This document shows, in pieces, positions 31,291 through 45,535 of a stretch of DNA of 64,000 nt. Location: contig OY757934.1 of NCBI GenBank assembly GCA_963585895.1, positions 47,159,707-47,223,706 on the forward strand, written 5' to 3'. The stretch's first letter is position 1, and every line of letters starts with the position of its first letter. Both the position numbers and the translations under genes were made by a program. The notes under the pieces were generated by a model. It was not told where the DNA came from, ran no database searches, and worked only from the letters and a program-made list of their open reading frames with translations. This DNA comes from Sepioteuthis lessoniana. Its lineage: Eukaryota; Mollusca; Cephalopoda; Myopsida; Loliginidae.

Positions 31291-31763
31291 GTCTGGTCTG
31301 CGCATTTATTGCTGGGTTGCAGGAGCATGCGGAGAATCTTTTTCAGGCCACTACCCGAGTAGACGACTTGCCGATATCTGAAATATTGGCCCGTGCCCGA
31401 GCAATACTGTAGGACAGTCTCAAAGGCACAGAATCAGCCCTCTTCTCCTCACTCAGCTGCTGATACACTGCGTATGCGCCTCCCGAGAGGCGCATTGGCA
31501 CAACGCACTCGATATTTTTTACTCCGCTCAACCGGCACACCAACTCTGCCCTCTCCACCCATTCAACCAACGATTGCCCGGCATCGATCCCGTCAAAGAG
31601 GGGAATCAATTTTGGGTCGAAGACAATAATTGCCGAAATAGCTTGTTGTCAAGAGCGGACGTAAAAGACACCGTGAAAGGGATTCTTGGAGTTCCTTTCG
31701 CAAACTTAGTAAGGGAAGTGATACTACAATCTCTTCATTTCTATAATTTTTCTTTAAGTCTAC
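31291..31763. mobile_element. Rearranged gag/LTR debris, unit 4
   Basis: Layout as in unit 1. Confidence 0.8.
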
Positions 31764-34700
31764 TGTTGTCAAGAGCGGACGTAAAAGACACGGTGAAAGT
31801 GATTCTTGCAGTTACTTTCGCAAACTCCCGTCTCTTCAATGAATCCCTCACACTAAAGACAAAGACCAAATCCCAATTCTGTGTGTCGGTAGGCTGCGAT
31901 GGATTTCGCACGTCAGTTTAAGGGCGTATTGATTCGAGCGTTCTCTCCCTCTTTCTCCTTCCTTCCGTATCTCTCTCTCTCTCTCTCCTTCCTGCTCTCG
32001 TCTTCGTTCGTTCGTTAAGTTGTAACAAGTTCGTCGGGCGACGCACTCAGAACAAAAATCCCTGTTACGCCGTTACCGTGCGTATTTTATGTTCGTGAGA
32101 TCTCGCCAGAATTTGCATACGTGCAAATTACCTCTCGCTTGGTCGAGATCTCCCATCATCAAATATGCTCGAGGCAGCCATATCGGTTTCGCTTTTCCGC
32201 TCTACAAGCCAGACACGTTCGTGCGCGCTTCGGAAACCCAGGTACGTTGCGTCCGTTACCTTCACACTCCTCCCTGATTTGGGAATCACACAACGTACAG
32301 CGCGGAGCAGGACTCTTTAGTCTGCTACTTCGTCTGAGCGGAACGCTCTCGGCAACGTCTTCGTCCTCGGACGTATCTCCGGGCCCATGTTGACCACGGT
32401 CGCTGTGGTCGCTTTTAGATGCTGCGGGATCCTCCCGCGGTAAAAACAGCATCGGCGCTTCGTCTTCAGAGGAAGTGACGCTGCAATTAGTGGCGTCTGC
32501 TCCTTGCAATGGACGAACATCCTTTACGTGGCGAGGTGTCCCGTCAACAACGACCGAATGTGGGCTGTACACACCCGTAATTGTCCCCTTTCCGAACTGG
32601 GTTCTACATCGCCCACGAGGGATCTTCACCTAAACACTATCGCCTACCTTGTAACTGCTGGGTCCGGCATCTTCCGGTGGTAACATGACATCAACACCTT
32701 TTATACGGGCTGGATACGAGTATATTATGTTTGCTGGTGCCGTTGACGCCGACGCATCGTCTTTGGGAGTCACATTGTACCAGTATACAACCTCCATCAC
32801 CGAGCACCGTGTTCTTGAGGCAATTCGTTTTATGGTTCGGTGAGATCTCTCCACAATCCCGTTGCCAGCCGGTACGTATGCGCATCGGAATCTCATCTGA
32901 ACGCCCCAGCGCTCGGCGAATTTAGAGAACGTCTCTCCGCTAAAGGTCGTGGCGTTATCCGTGAGTAGCTCAACAGGGGCCCCCACCCCCACCCTCTCGC
33001 AAAATACGGTCTCCAACCGCCGAACAATGCTGGCAGCATCTTGGCATGATAACGGCCTCCAAATAGCAAACCGACTGGGACCGCAGTCGATTAAGGTTAG
33101 GTAATGACGACCTCCAAGGTGAGTCACGTCCAATCCAACCCTCCTCCAGTTCTCGCGTACGTCCAGACTGCCTGCCTTCCAACTCACCGGGGCGGGATCT
33201 ATGGACTGACACTCTTCGCATTCCCTAACTACCTCCCGAACAGCTGCCTTAGAGACCTCAGGACTCACCAGTTTCACGAAGTAGAGTGTGCACTTTACGC
33301 CAGGGTGCCCACAAGATCGGTGAATGGTCCGAATGCGAGCGGGATCCAGCTCACCCATAGATGCGGCGCATACTGGCTCGATGAGTTCTGCTTCTTTCCG
33401 AAGTGCATGCAGCCATCGTTGGGGCACTCTAGTGAATGGATCAGCTCGGTTCACCTGGGATTTAACGAGTGCCACGTCAATTGTCAGTCTATACTCCGCC
33501 GCTAATTCTTGGAGCGTACTCAGTCGCCGTCTTATTAACATCCCCGACGCCGCCTTAGTCCGCACCCTTGCTTTCCCGGACAGGGTGTCAGAAATCCACC
33601 GGTGCACGCAGGCCGAGTCTGTCCGCAGGTGAATCACACTCGCCTTCCAGTGCAGCGTCAGATTAATGCCCCTCAACACTGCGTCAAGCTCTGCCAGGTT
33701 GATGTGCTTATCTACGTGCACCGGTCGTAGCCAACTTGCGTCTTCAATGATGGCTCCGTCATATTCAATAGCCACCCCGGTGGCCAGGAAGCTGGCATCC
33801 ACCCACACAGTGACTTCCTGACCATTCGCGCACCAGTCACCACGTGCTGGATCAGTTTGTGACGATCTCATCACAATTTCGTCAAGCATCCGACGCAACA
33901 TGGGGTCTTGTGTTTCGTCGTCCCATCCGCTTGTCACAGCGTTAGCTCTCTGTTTCACAAACGCAGCTGCAACACGGAGCCAGCCGCACACTGGAAAATT
34001 CCCGATCAGCCGCCCACACACAGAAAAGACGGCACGACGCGTAAGTACATTGGGAACCTTCGGACGCTTGCCGTCGCGTCGCCATCTAAGATTGCCGCGC
34101 TCCTCCCAGACGTATACGCCCAACACTCGAGCGCCACTATTTAGTTGTTCCGGAGTCTTACAAGTCAGCCCAAACCGTTCAAGGTGCCTCTTCACTTGGG
34201 CTGCCGAACACACACTCTCGTTAACAAATATGTCATCGACATACGAAGAGGTAGCGCGACTGACGGTTTCATCTTGCCCGATCATAGCTTTTACGATGGA
34301 CCGCATAATCTGTGGAGCTACATTAAGCCCGAACCCCAAGCGGGTGAGGCAGTACCTCTGCCCTTTAATTTTCACCGTTTGGAACGGCCACAGCGACTTG
34401 TCAACGTGGATCTGCAGATATGCCCGGCGCAGGTCCACTATGGCGGCTTTTGGCCCCCTTCTCCTGAAATCCCGGTAGTTGAGCTGCTGCAGCTGCCGAT
34501 TCTCTGCCTGTGAGACTGTCCTTCAATATTGCTCGGGTACGGGCCAATATTTCAGATATCGGCAAGTCGTCTACTCGGGTAGTGGCCTGAAGAAGATTCT
34601 CCGCATGCTCCGGCAACCCAGCAATAAATGAGCAGGCCAGACCTCGCTCTGTCATACCTCCGAACTGAGTCGCGAGCTTGCGTAGCTCCGCCAAGAAGAC

Positions 34701-35855
34701 GTCCACCGTTTCTCCCGGACGCAAACGGCACGCTGCAAACTGCTTATAAGTCGTCACAGGACTGACGGCAAATGCTGTGTGAAGATCATCTTTTATACAG
34801 GCAAAGTCAGCCCTCTTCTCCTCACTCAGCTGTTGATACACTGCGTATGCCCCCCCCCCCCCGAGAGGTGCATTGGCACAACGCACTCGATATTTTTTAC
34901 TCCGCTCAAGCGGCACACCAACTCTGCCTTCTCCACCCATTCAACCATCGATTGCCCGGCATCGATCCCGTCAAAGAGGGGAATCAATTTTGGGTCGAAA
35001 GCCATAATTGCCGAAATAGCTTGTTGTCAAGAGCGGACGTAAAAGACACCGTGAAAGTGATTCTTGCAGTTACTTTCGCAAACTCCCGTCTCTTCAATGA
35101 ATCCCTCACACTAAAGACAAAGACCAAATCCCAATTCTGTGTGTCGGTAGGCTGCGATGGATTTCGCACGTCAGTTTAAGGGCGTATTGATTCGAGCGTT
35201 CTCTCCCTCTCTCTCTCCTTCACTGTTCCTTCTCTCTCGCTCTCTCCCTCTTTCTCCTTCCTTCCGTCTCTCTCTCTCCTTCCTGTTCTCGCCTTCGTCC
35301 GTTCTTTCGTTCGTTAAGTTGTAACAAGTTCGTCGGGCGACGCACTCAGAACAAAAATCCCTGTTACGCCGTTACTGTGCGTATTTTATGTTCGTGAGAT
35401 CTCGCCAGAATTTGCATACGTGCAAATTACCTCTCGCTGGTTCGAGATCTCCCATCATCAAATATACTCGAGGCAGTCATATCGGTTTCGATTTTCCGCT
35501 CTCCAATCCATCATTTCGGTCGGCCGTGCTGGCGGAGGCACGGATCCGGCCGGGTGTGGCTTGGTGACTGGAATAATTTCCTTCGGTCTCAAGGGGGGCT
35601 TCCCCCCCCCCAGGCTTTTACCTCCTTCGGGAGGGTTGGGTTTATCGCCCGGCGCCTGAGGCGCCCCAGAAAGGGGAGTGCCGACCGGGCCGAGGGCATT
35701 TTTGGAACCTGCACCCGGACCCACCATAAAAAGACCTTGTGCCATACCTGCCCGTTCGGTGGGGCGAGCAACAAATACTGCTTTTCCGCTCTACAAGCCA
35801 GACACGTTCATGCGCGCTTCGAATGCCCAGGTACGTTGCGTCCGTTACCTTCACA
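31764..35855 (-). mobile_element. LTR retrotransposon fossil, unit 4
   Basis: 3' LTR 31764-32266 (short CT run), pol about 32270-34477, gag about 34478-35005, 5' LTR 35022-35855. Its pol variants resemble copy 1 more than copies 2 and 3. Broken. Confidence 0.87.
35503..35781. mobile_element. GC-rich insert in 5' LTR, unit 4
   Basis: 279 bp between 11-bp repeats. The C homopolymer length differs from units 1 and 3. Confidence 0.7.
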
Positions 35856-35971
35856 ATAATGTTTATTTTTAACTCGAGACGTCTTCCTCCAGATTTCCGT
35901 CGACCCATTCATTTGGAATGCATCGTCTCCTTTCACTTAGTTAATGAAACTAGGCACACATTGCACATCAA

Positions 35972-36565
35972 TCTGGCCAGGAAAGCGAAAGCTCAACGAA
36001 GAAACTGAATTTCTTCTAATAACAGCAAAAAAAAAACCACGCCGTAAGGACGAATTATACTAAAGCGAAAAGCAATAAAACGCAACAGAATAGCAAGTGT
36101 AGGGTATGCAGAGTAAGGCATTAAACGCCTAATCACATAATAAAAGAATGCACTCAACTGGCATGAAAGAAGTACAAGACAAGGTACCCATCGGTGGGAA
36201 AACTACTTGGCGTCGTCTCGTCGATTTCAACGTAGTGGATTTTACCGTTGAGGCTGACTACAGATTGAAAATAAAAGAAAACGGAAAGATAAGCAAACAC
36301 TTGGAGCATGAGAAAGAAGTAAATGCTGTGGCACACTAAAGTAACATTGATAGCAATATTAATTGTTGCGATTGTAACTGTTCCGAAAAGCTTGGAAGAC
36401 TGGCTGGAGGAAGTGGAAATCAAAGTTTCAAGAGAGACGATCGATATGATAACATTGTTGAGATTGACCAAAATATTCCTGCAAACATGTTGGGACTTTC
36501 TCTTACTTAGACGTCACTGAAAGAGCACCAACTAACCCTGATGTGATAAAATCGCATCTACTGTG

Positions 36566-36617
<52 letters not shown>

Positions 36618-36645
36618 GATTAACAATAATAATAATAATAATAAT
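35972..36645 (+). pseudogene. LINE 3' end with (TAA)n, unit 5
   Basis: As in unit 1. The 65-codon end is at 36323-36520. Confidence 0.7.
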
Positions 36646-37227
36646 GCGAAAGCAAATGTCTTTTGATAATAGCTGATGACGCCGTTAAGACGAATTATAT
36701 TAAAATGAAAACCAATAAATCACAATAGTAAGCGAATGCAGTCAACTGGTATAAAAGAGTTACAAGACAATATATGACGCCTCGAGAAAATTTGTCTACA
36801 GCAAATTTTGTATGAGATTGAAATGTGATCAAACGACCAATCGGCGAATGCCTTAACGAGAAACAATCGTAGAGAACGAGACGCCTAAAAGTATTCTTCA
36901 ATTTTCACATACAAACAGATCAACTAACTTTTGCTAGAATCCAACACTGCGTTGAAAAAATTCTATTATGGGTTGGTTTATCAGATTATAACGAAATACT
37001 ACAAAGTTGCCGATATCGTGTAGAAGACTAAACACGATCACCTCATTTAACTAGGAATTAAGGATAAGATGAACTTTAAAAAACGATCTTTTCATCCGGT
37101 GGATTTTTCTGAAAGAGATTTCACAACGCCGTCTACAAAGGGACATTTCACAATTATCAATATGGATTTAAGTCATTATATTGAAAGTTAGGTAGAGTTC
37201 GTTGATCTACTTAAAAGAGAAAACGGT

Positions 37228-37309
37228 CGCTGCGAGCAGGATTTGAACCTGCGCGGGCAATGCCCATTGGATTTCAAGTCCAACGCCTTAACCACTCGGC
37301 CATCACAGC
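37228..37309 (-). tRNA. tRNA-Ser(UGA) isoform A, unit 5
   Basis: Identical to the unit 1 A copy. Confidence 0.95.
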
Positions 37310-37409
37310 TGCAAGCGACGATGTTATATAGTTTTATAATGTTTTTGTTTTTTTAACTCGAGACCTCTCATTCCAGATTTCTGCTTATCAATCATTTGGA
37401 ATGCATCGT

Positions 37410-38411
37410 CTCTTCTCACTTAGTTAATGAAACTAGACCAACATTGCACAGGAGAAGACAAGAAAATGGCCAGGAAAGCGAAAGCCTAAAGGAGAAACAG
37501 CGGAAAACAACGCCATGAGAACGAATTATACTAAAGCGAAAAGCAATAAAACGCAACAATATATCAATTGTAGGTTATGCAGAGTAAGGCATTAAACGCT
37601 TCATCACATTGACGCATTCATACAACGTCTCGAAGACTACATAGAAAAACACGAACGAGGACTGATTTCATCAGAAACGATACTGATAACACGATAGACG
37701 ATAGAATAACAACAACTAGGAAACAAAAATGGGAGAAAAAAACAACTCAATGTCCGCTTTAAACCACTAATAAACAACTGCACACACCAGAAAACCTGGA
37801 CCTGGCTAAGAAAAGGAAACCTTAAGAGAGAAACGGAATCTCTCCTAAGAGCAGCACAGGACAACGCCATAACGACCAATAATATCAAAGCGAGAATAGA
37901 TAAGACGCAACAAAACACTAAATGTTAGCTATGCGGTGACAGAGACGAAAGCATCAATCTCATAATAAGCGAATGCAGCAAATTAGCACAGAACGAGTAT
38001 AAGACTAGACACGACAAGGTCGGCAAGGTGATCCACTGGGAAATGTGCAAGAAATTTAAATTTCACCATGCTAACAAATCGTATATGCACAACCCAGCAC
38101 CTGTCCTAGAAAATGACACACATAAACTCCTATGGGACTTTAACATAGAAACGGATCACCTAATCCCGGTCAGAAGACCAGACTGACCTTATACGTAATA
38201 ATCAACAAAAAAAGAGACCTTGCAAAATTGTCGAGTGTTCTGTCCCGGCGGACCACAGAATAAATCTGAAGGAATGTCAAAAGAAGGATAACTACCTCGA
38301 CCTTGCTAGACAATTGAAAAAACTGTGGAACATGAAATTGACGATTGTGCCAATTGTGAAAAACCATCAGCTAACACTGATGTGAAAAACTCTAAAGGAG
38401 CAAATAATAAT
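37410..38411 (+). pseudogene. LINE C-terminal fragment, unit 5
   Basis: Homologous to 6780-7775. It carries acgccatgagaacg near 37512, a variant shared only with units 6 and 7. Confidence 0.72.
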
Positions 38412-39281
38412 GATAAAAATGTGGTTTTTCAGATAAAAATGAAATGCTTTAAAGTGGAAGAAATTGACTAGAAGATTAAGCACGAGTTGCTGCTTCTTCA
38501 ACTTGGAATTAAGGAAAAGCCGAACTTGAAAAAAGGTACTCGTCATTTGGCGGATTTTCTTGTTTCAGTGAAGTGCAGACTGAAAATGAGAGAAAGCGAA
38601 ATAATAGTATTTCGATTCTGCCAAATAGCAGAAATTAGCAGCAGAAAATTAAGGTGACGATAATGTCACAAATAGATGGTGTGTTAGGAAGAGTCCCCGA
38701 GAATTGTTTTGAAAATATTGTGTCATTATTGGAAATCAGAAGACGATTTGAGGAGATAGAGACGATAGCATTGTTAAAATCGGTTAAAATAACCAGAAAA
38801 GTGCTGGTAACCTCAGGTTAATGGGTTGTCACTGATATTTCAGTGAAAGACTACTGACTAATCGCGTTGTGATAAACTCTCAGCCAGTTAAATAATCGAT
38901 TAAGTGTGTTCTACACACAATAGCAGTGTTTTTATTTTCCTTCCATCAGGCCATATGCTTAGTTAATGCCAATAATAATGATAAAAATAATAGTAATTTT
39001 AAGAAGGAAGGTCTTGCAGAAATAAGCTTTTCCGTTGAATAAGATTCCTATTTCGAGGTGGCATCTAAGTGAGATATGGCTCCATTCCCCAGAAGAAGAA
39101 AAAGAGTTGCGCTAAAACGTTCCATGTGTATACAAGATATACGAATTAAATGTCTTTCCGTTTCGAATTAAATGCTGACGCCGTTTACAAAGGGACATTT
39201 CACAATTATCAACATGGATTTAAGTGTCATTATATTGGAAGTGAGCTAGAATTTGTTGATCGACTTAAAAGAGAAAACGAT

Positions 39282-39363
39282 CGCTGCGAGCAGGATTCGA
39301 ACCTGCGAGGGCAATGCCCATTGGATTTCAAGTCCAACGCCTTAACCACTCGGCCATCACAGC
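39282..39363 (-). tRNA. tRNA-Ser(UGA) isoform B, unit 5
   Basis: Identical to the unit 1 B copy. Confidence 0.96.
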
Positions 39364-39412
39364 TGCAAGCACGGCAGAGTTGTAACTTTATAATGTTTAT
39401 TTTTAACTCGAG

Positions 39413-39869
39413 GTCTGGTCTGCGCATTTATTGCTGGGTTGCAGGAGCATGCGGAGAATCTTCTTCAGGCCACTACCCGAGTAGACGACTTGCCGATATC
39501 TGAAATATTGGCCCGTGCCCGAGCAATACTGTAGGACAGTCTCAAAGGCACAGAATCAGCCCTCTTCTCCTCACTCAGCTGCTGATACACTGCGTATGCG
39601 CCTCCCGAGAGGCGCATTGGCACAACGCACTCGATATTTTTTACTCCGCTCAACCGGCACACCAACTCTGCCCTCTCCACCCATTCAACCAACGATTGCC
39701 CGGCATCGATCCCGTCAAAGAGGGGAATCAATTTTGGGCCGAAATAGCTTGTTGTCAAGAGCGGACGTAAAAGACACCGTGAAAGGGATTCTTGGAGTTC
39801 CTTTCGCAAACTTAGTAAGGGAGGTGATACTACAATCTCTTCATTTCTATAATTTTTCTTTAAGTCTAC
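39413..39869. mobile_element. Rearranged gag/LTR debris, unit 5
   Basis: Layout as in unit 1 but about 16 bp shorter at the junction between gag debris and LTR fragment, as in unit 6. Confidence 0.8.
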
Positions 39870-40072
39870 TGTTGTCAAGAGCGGACGTAAAAGACACCGT
39901 GAAAGTGATTCTTGGAGTTCCTTTCGCAAACTCCCGTCTCTTCAATGAATCCCTCACACTAAAGACAAAGACCAAATCCCAATTCTGTGTGTCGGTAGGC
40001 TGCGATGGATTTCGCACGTCAGTTTAAGGGCCTATTGATTCGAGCGTTCTCTCCCTCTTTCTCCTTCCTTCC

Positions 40073-40109
<37 letters not shown>

Positions 40110-43100
40110 TCCTGCTCTCGTCTTCGTTCGTTCGTTCGTTAAGTTGTAACAAGTTCGTCGGGCGACGCACTCAGAACAAAAATCCCTGTTACGCCGTTAC
40201 CGTGCGTATTTTATGTTCGTGAGATCTCGCCAGAATTTGCATACGTGCAAATTACCTCTCGCTTGGTCGAGATCTCCCATCATCAAATATGCTCGAGGCA
40301 GCCATATCGGTTTCGCTTTTCCGCTCTACAAGCCAGACACGTTCGTGCGCGCTTCGAATGCCCAGGTACGTTGCGTCCGTTACCTTCACACTCCTCCCTG
40401 ATTTGGGAATCACACAACGTACAGCGCGGAGCAGGACTCTTTAGTCTGCTACTTCATCTGAGCGGAACGCTCTCGGCAACGTCTTCGTCCTCGGACGTAT
40501 CTCCGGGCCCCAACATGACCACGGTCGCTGTGGTCGCTTTTAGATGCTGCGGGATCCTCCCGCGGTAAAAACAGCATCGGCGCTTCGTCTTCAGAGGAAG
40601 TGACGCTGCAATTAGTGGCGTCTGCTCCTTGCAATGGACGAACATCCTTTACGTGGCGAGGTGTCCCGTCAACAACGACCGAATGAGGGCTGTACACACC
40701 CGTAATTGTCCCCTTTCCGAACTGGGTTCTACATCGCCCACGAGGGATCTTCACCTAAACACTATCGCCTACCTTGTAACTGCTGGGTCCGGCATCTTCC
40801 GGTGGTAACATGACATCAACACCTTTTATACGGGCTGGATACGAGTATATTATGTTTGCTGGTGCCGTTGACGCCGACGCATCGTCTTTGGGAGTCACAT
40901 TGTACCAGTATACAACCTCCATCACCGAGCACCGTGTTCTTGTGGCAATTCGTTTTATGGTTCGGTGAGATCTCTCCACAATCCCGTTGCCAGCCGGTAC
41001 GTATGCGCATCGGAATCTCATCTGAACGCCCCAGCGCTCGGCGAATTTAGAGAACGTCTCTCCGCTAAAGGTCGTGGCGTTATCCGTGAGTAGCTCAACA
41101 GGGGCCCCCACCCCCACCCTCTCGCAAAATACGGTCTCCAACCGCCGAACAATGCTGGCAGCATCTTGGCATGATAACGGCCTCCAAATAGCAAACCGAC
41201 TGGGACCGCAGTCGATTAAGGTTAGGTAATGACGACCTCCAAGGTGAGTATCGTCTAATCCAACCCTCCTCCAGTTCTCGCGTACGTCCAGACTGCCTGC
41301 CTTCCAACTCACCGGGGCGGGATCTATGGACTGACACTCTTCGCATTCCCTAACTACCTCCCGAACAGCTGCCTTAGAGACCTCAGGACTCACCAGTTTC
41401 ACGAAGTAGAGTGTGCACTTTACGCCAGGGTGCCCACAAGATCGGTGAATGGTCCGAATGCGAGCGGGATCCAGCTCACCCATAGATGCGGCGCATACTG
41501 GCTCGATGAGTTCTGCTTCTTTCCGAAGTGCATGCAGCCATCGTTGGGGCACTCTAGTGAATGGATCAGCTCGGTTCACCTGGGATTTAACGAGTGCCAC
41601 GTCAATTGTCAGTCTATACTCCGCCGCTAATTCTTGGAGCGTACTCAGTCGCCGTCTTATTAACATCCCCGACGCCGCCTTAGTCCGCACCCTTGCTTTC
41701 CCGGACAGGGTGTCAGAAATCCACCGGTGCACGCAGGCCGAGTCTGTCCGCAGGTGAATCACACTCGCCTTCCAGTGCAGCGTCAGATTAATGCCCCTCA
41801 ACACTGCGTCAAGCTCTGCCAGGTTGATGTGCTTATCTACGTGCACCGGTCGTAGCCAACTTGCGTCTTCAATGATGGCTCCGTCATATTCAATAGCCAC
41901 CCCGGTGGCCAGGAAGCTGGCATCCACCCACACAGTGACTTCCTGACCATTCGCGCACCAGTCACCACGTGCTGGATCAGTTTGTGACGATCTCATCACA
42001 ATTTCGTCAAGCATCCGACGCAACATGGGGTCTTGTGTTTCGTCGTCCCATCCGCTTGTCACAGCGTTAGCTCTCTGTTTCACAAACGCAGCTGCAACAC
42101 GGAGCCAGCCGCACACTGGAAAATTCCCGATCAGCCGCCCACACACAGAAAAGACGGCACGACGCGTAAGTACATTGGGAACCTTCGGACGCTTGCCGTC
42201 GCGTCGCCATCTAAGCTTGCCGCGCTCCTTCCAGACGTATACGCCCAACACTCGAGCGCCACTATTTAGTTGTTCCGGAGTCTTACAAGTCAGCCCAAAC
42301 CGTTCAAGGTGCCTCTTCACTTGGGCTGCCGAACACACACTCTCGTTAATAAATATGTCATCGACATACGAAGAGGTAGCGCGACTGACGGTTTCATCTT
42401 GCCCGATCATAGCTTTTACGATGGACCGCATAATCTGTGGAGCTACATTAAGCCCGAACCCCAAGCGGGTGAGGCAGTACCTCTGCCCTTTAATTTTCAC
42501 CGTTTGGAACGGCCACAGCGACTTGTCAACGTGGATCTGCAGATATGCCCGGCGCAGGTCCACTATGGCGGCTTTCGGCCCCCTTCTCCTGAAATCCCGG
42601 TAGTTGAGCTGCTGCAGCTGCCGATTCTCTGCCTGTGAGACTGTCCTTCAATATTGCTCGGGTACGGGCCAATATTTCAGATATCGGCAAGTCGTCTACT
42701 CGGGTAGTGGCCTGAAGAAGATTCTCCGCATGCTCCGGCAACCCAGCAATAAATGAGCAGGCCAGACCTCGCTCTGTCATACCTCCGAACTGAGTCGCGA
42801 GCTTGCGTAGCTCCGCCAAGAAGACGTCCACCGTTTCTCCCAGACGCAAACGGCACGCTGCAAACTGCTTATAAGTCGTCACAGGACTGACGGCAAATGC
42901 TGTGTGAAGATCATCTTTTATACAGGCAAAGAATCAGCCCTCTTCTCCTCACTCAGCTGTTGATACACTGCGTATGCCCCCCCCCCCCCCCGAGAGGTGC
43001 ATTGGCACAACGCACTCGATATTTTTTACTCCGCTCAAGCGGCACACCAACTCTGCCTTCTCCATCCATTCGACCATCGATTAGCCGGCATCGATCCCGT

Positions 43101-43984
43101 CAAAGAGGGGAATCAATTTTGGGTCGAAGGCCATAATTGCTGAAATAGCTTGTTGTCAAGAGCGGACGTAAAAGACACCGTGAAAGTGATTCTTGGAGTT
43201 CCTTTCGCAAACTCCCGTCTCTTCAATGAATCCCTCACACTAAAGACAAAGACCAAATCCCAATTCTGTGTGTCGGTAGGCTGCGATGGATTTCGCACGT
43301 CAGTTTAAGGGCGTATTGATTTGAGCGTTCTCTCCCTCTCTCTCCTTCACTTTTCCTTCTAGCTCGCTCTCTCCCTCTTTCTCCTTCCTTCCGTCTCTCT
43401 CTCCTTCCTGTTCTCGCCTTCCTTCCTTCCTTCGTTCGTTCGTTAAGTTGTAACAAGTTCGTCGGGCGACGCACTCAGAACAAAAATCCCTGTTACGCCG
43501 TTACTGTGCGTATTTTATGTTCGTGAGATCTCGCCAGAATTTGCATACGTGCCAATTACCTCTCGCTGGTTCAAGATCTCCCATCATCAAATATACTCGA
43601 GGCAGCCATATCGGTTTCGATTTTCCGCTCTCCAATCCATCATTTCGGTCGGCCGTGCTGGTGGAGGCACGGATCCGGCCGGGTGTGGCTTGGTGACTGG
43701 AATAATTTCCTTCGGTCTCAAGGGGGGCTTCCCCCACCCCAGGCTTTTACCTCCTTCGGGAGGGTTGGGTTTATCGCCCGGATCCTGAGGCGCCCCAGAA
43801 AGGGGAGTGCCGACCGGGCCGAGGGCATTTTTGGAACCTGCACCCGGACCCACCATAAAAAGACCTTGTGCCATACCTGCCCGTTCGGTGGGGCGAGCAA
43901 CAAATACTGCTTTTCCGCTCTACAAGCCAGACACGTTCGTGCGCGCTTCGAATGCCCAGGTACGTTGCGTCCGTTACCTTCACA
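39870..43984 (-). mobile_element. LTR retrotransposon fossil, unit 5
   Basis: 3' LTR 39870-40390, pol about 40400-42602, gag about 42603-43134, 5' LTR 43151-43984. Nearly the same as the unit 6 copy, including variants found nowhere else. Broken. Confidence 0.87.
43632..43910. mobile_element. GC-rich insert in 5' LTR, unit 5
   Basis: 279 bp between 11-bp repeats. The C run is interrupted (ccccaccccag), a state shared with unit 6. Confidence 0.7.
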
Positions 43985-44100
43985 ATAATGTTTATTTTTA
44001 ACTCGAGACGTCTTCCTCCAGATTTCCGTCGACCCATTCATTTGGAATGCATCGTCTCCTTTCACTTAGTTAATGAAACTAGGCACACATTGCACATCAA

Positions 44101-44694
44101 TCTGGCCAGGAAAGCGAAAGCTCAACGAAGAAACTGAATTTCTTCTGATAACAGCAAAAAAAAAAACCACGCCGTAAGGACGAATTATACTAAAGCGAAA
44201 AGCAATAAAACGCAACAGAATAGCAAGTGTAGGGTATGCAGAGTAAGGCATTAAACGCCTAATCACATAATAAAAGAATGCACTCAACTGGCATGAAAAA
44301 GTACAAGACAAGGTACCCATCGGTGGGAAAACTACTTGGCGTCGTCTCGTCGATTTCAACGTAGTGGATTTTACCGTTGAGGCTGACTACAGATTGAAAA
44401 TAAAAGAAAACGGAAAGATAAGCAAACACTTGGAGCATGAGAAAGAAGTAAATGCTGTGGCACACTAAAGTAACATTGATAGCAATATTAATTGTTGCGA
44501 TTGTAACTGTTCCGAAAAGCTTGGAAGACTGGCTGGAGGAAGTGGAAATCAAAGTTTCAAGAGAGACGATCGATATGATAACATTGTTGAGATTGACCAA
44601 AATATTCCTGCAAACATGTTGGGACTTTCTCTTACTTAGACGTCACTGAAAGAGCACCAACTAACCCTGATGTGATAAAATCGCATCTACTGTG

Positions 44695-44743
<49 letters not shown>

Positions 44744-44771
44744 GATTAACAATAATAATAATAATAATAAT
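44101..44771 (+). pseudogene. LINE 3' end with (TAA)n, unit 6
   Basis: As in unit 1. The 65-codon end is at 44452-44649. Confidence 0.7.
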
Positions 44772-45353
44772 GCGAAAGCAAATGTCTTTTGATAATAGCT
44801 GATGACGCCGTTAAGACGAATTATATTAAAATGAAAACCAATAAATCACAATAGTAAGCGAATGCAGTCAACTGGTATAAAAGAGTTACAAGACAATATA
44901 TGACGCCTCGAGAAAATTTGTCTACAGCAAATTTTGTATGAGATATAAATGTGATCAAACGACCAATCGGCGAATGCCTTAACGAGAAACAATCGTAGAG
45001 AACGAGACGCCTAAAAGTATTCTTCAATTTTCACATACAAACAGATCAACTAACTTTTGCTAGAATCCAACACTGCGTTGAAAAAATTCTATTATGGGTT
45101 GGTTTATCAGATTATAACGAAATACTACAAAGTTGCCGATATCGTGTAGAAGACTAAACACGATCACCTCATTTAACTAGGAATTAAGGATAAGATGAAC
45201 TTTAAAAAACGATCTTTTCATCCGGTGGATTTTTCTGAAAGAGATTTCACAACGCCGTCTACAAAGGGACATTTCACAATTATCAATATGGATTTAAGTC
45301 ATTATATTGAAAGTTAGGTAGAGTTCGTTGATCTACTTAAAAGAGAAAACGGT

Positions 45354-45435
45354 CGCTGCGAGCAGGATTTGAACCTGCGCGGGCAATGCCCATTGGATTT
45401 CAAGTCCAACGCCTTAACCACTCGGCCATCACAGC
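45354..45435 (-). tRNA. tRNA-Ser(UGA) isoform A, unit 6
   Basis: Identical to the unit 1 A copy. Confidence 0.95.
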
Positions 45436-45535
45436 TGCAAGCGACGATGTTATATAGTTTTATAATGTTTTTGTTTTTTTAACTCGAGACCTCTCATTCC
45501 AGATTTCTGCTTATCAATCATTTGGAATGCATCGT

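Larger units (their letters stand above)
27734..35855. repeat. Array unit 4 (8122 bp)
   Basis: A complete unit. The 23-bp flank word is whole at 27734-27756. The (TAA)n tract (about 28447-28523) begins with a tgataat variant. Confidence 0.95.
35856..43984. repeat. Array unit 5 (8129 bp)
   Basis: A complete unit, nearly the same as unit 6. Shared private marks include cagccagttaaataatcg (38881 and 47008) and a 16-bp shorter gag debris junction (ttttgggccgaaatagc at 39732 and 47859). Confidence 0.95.
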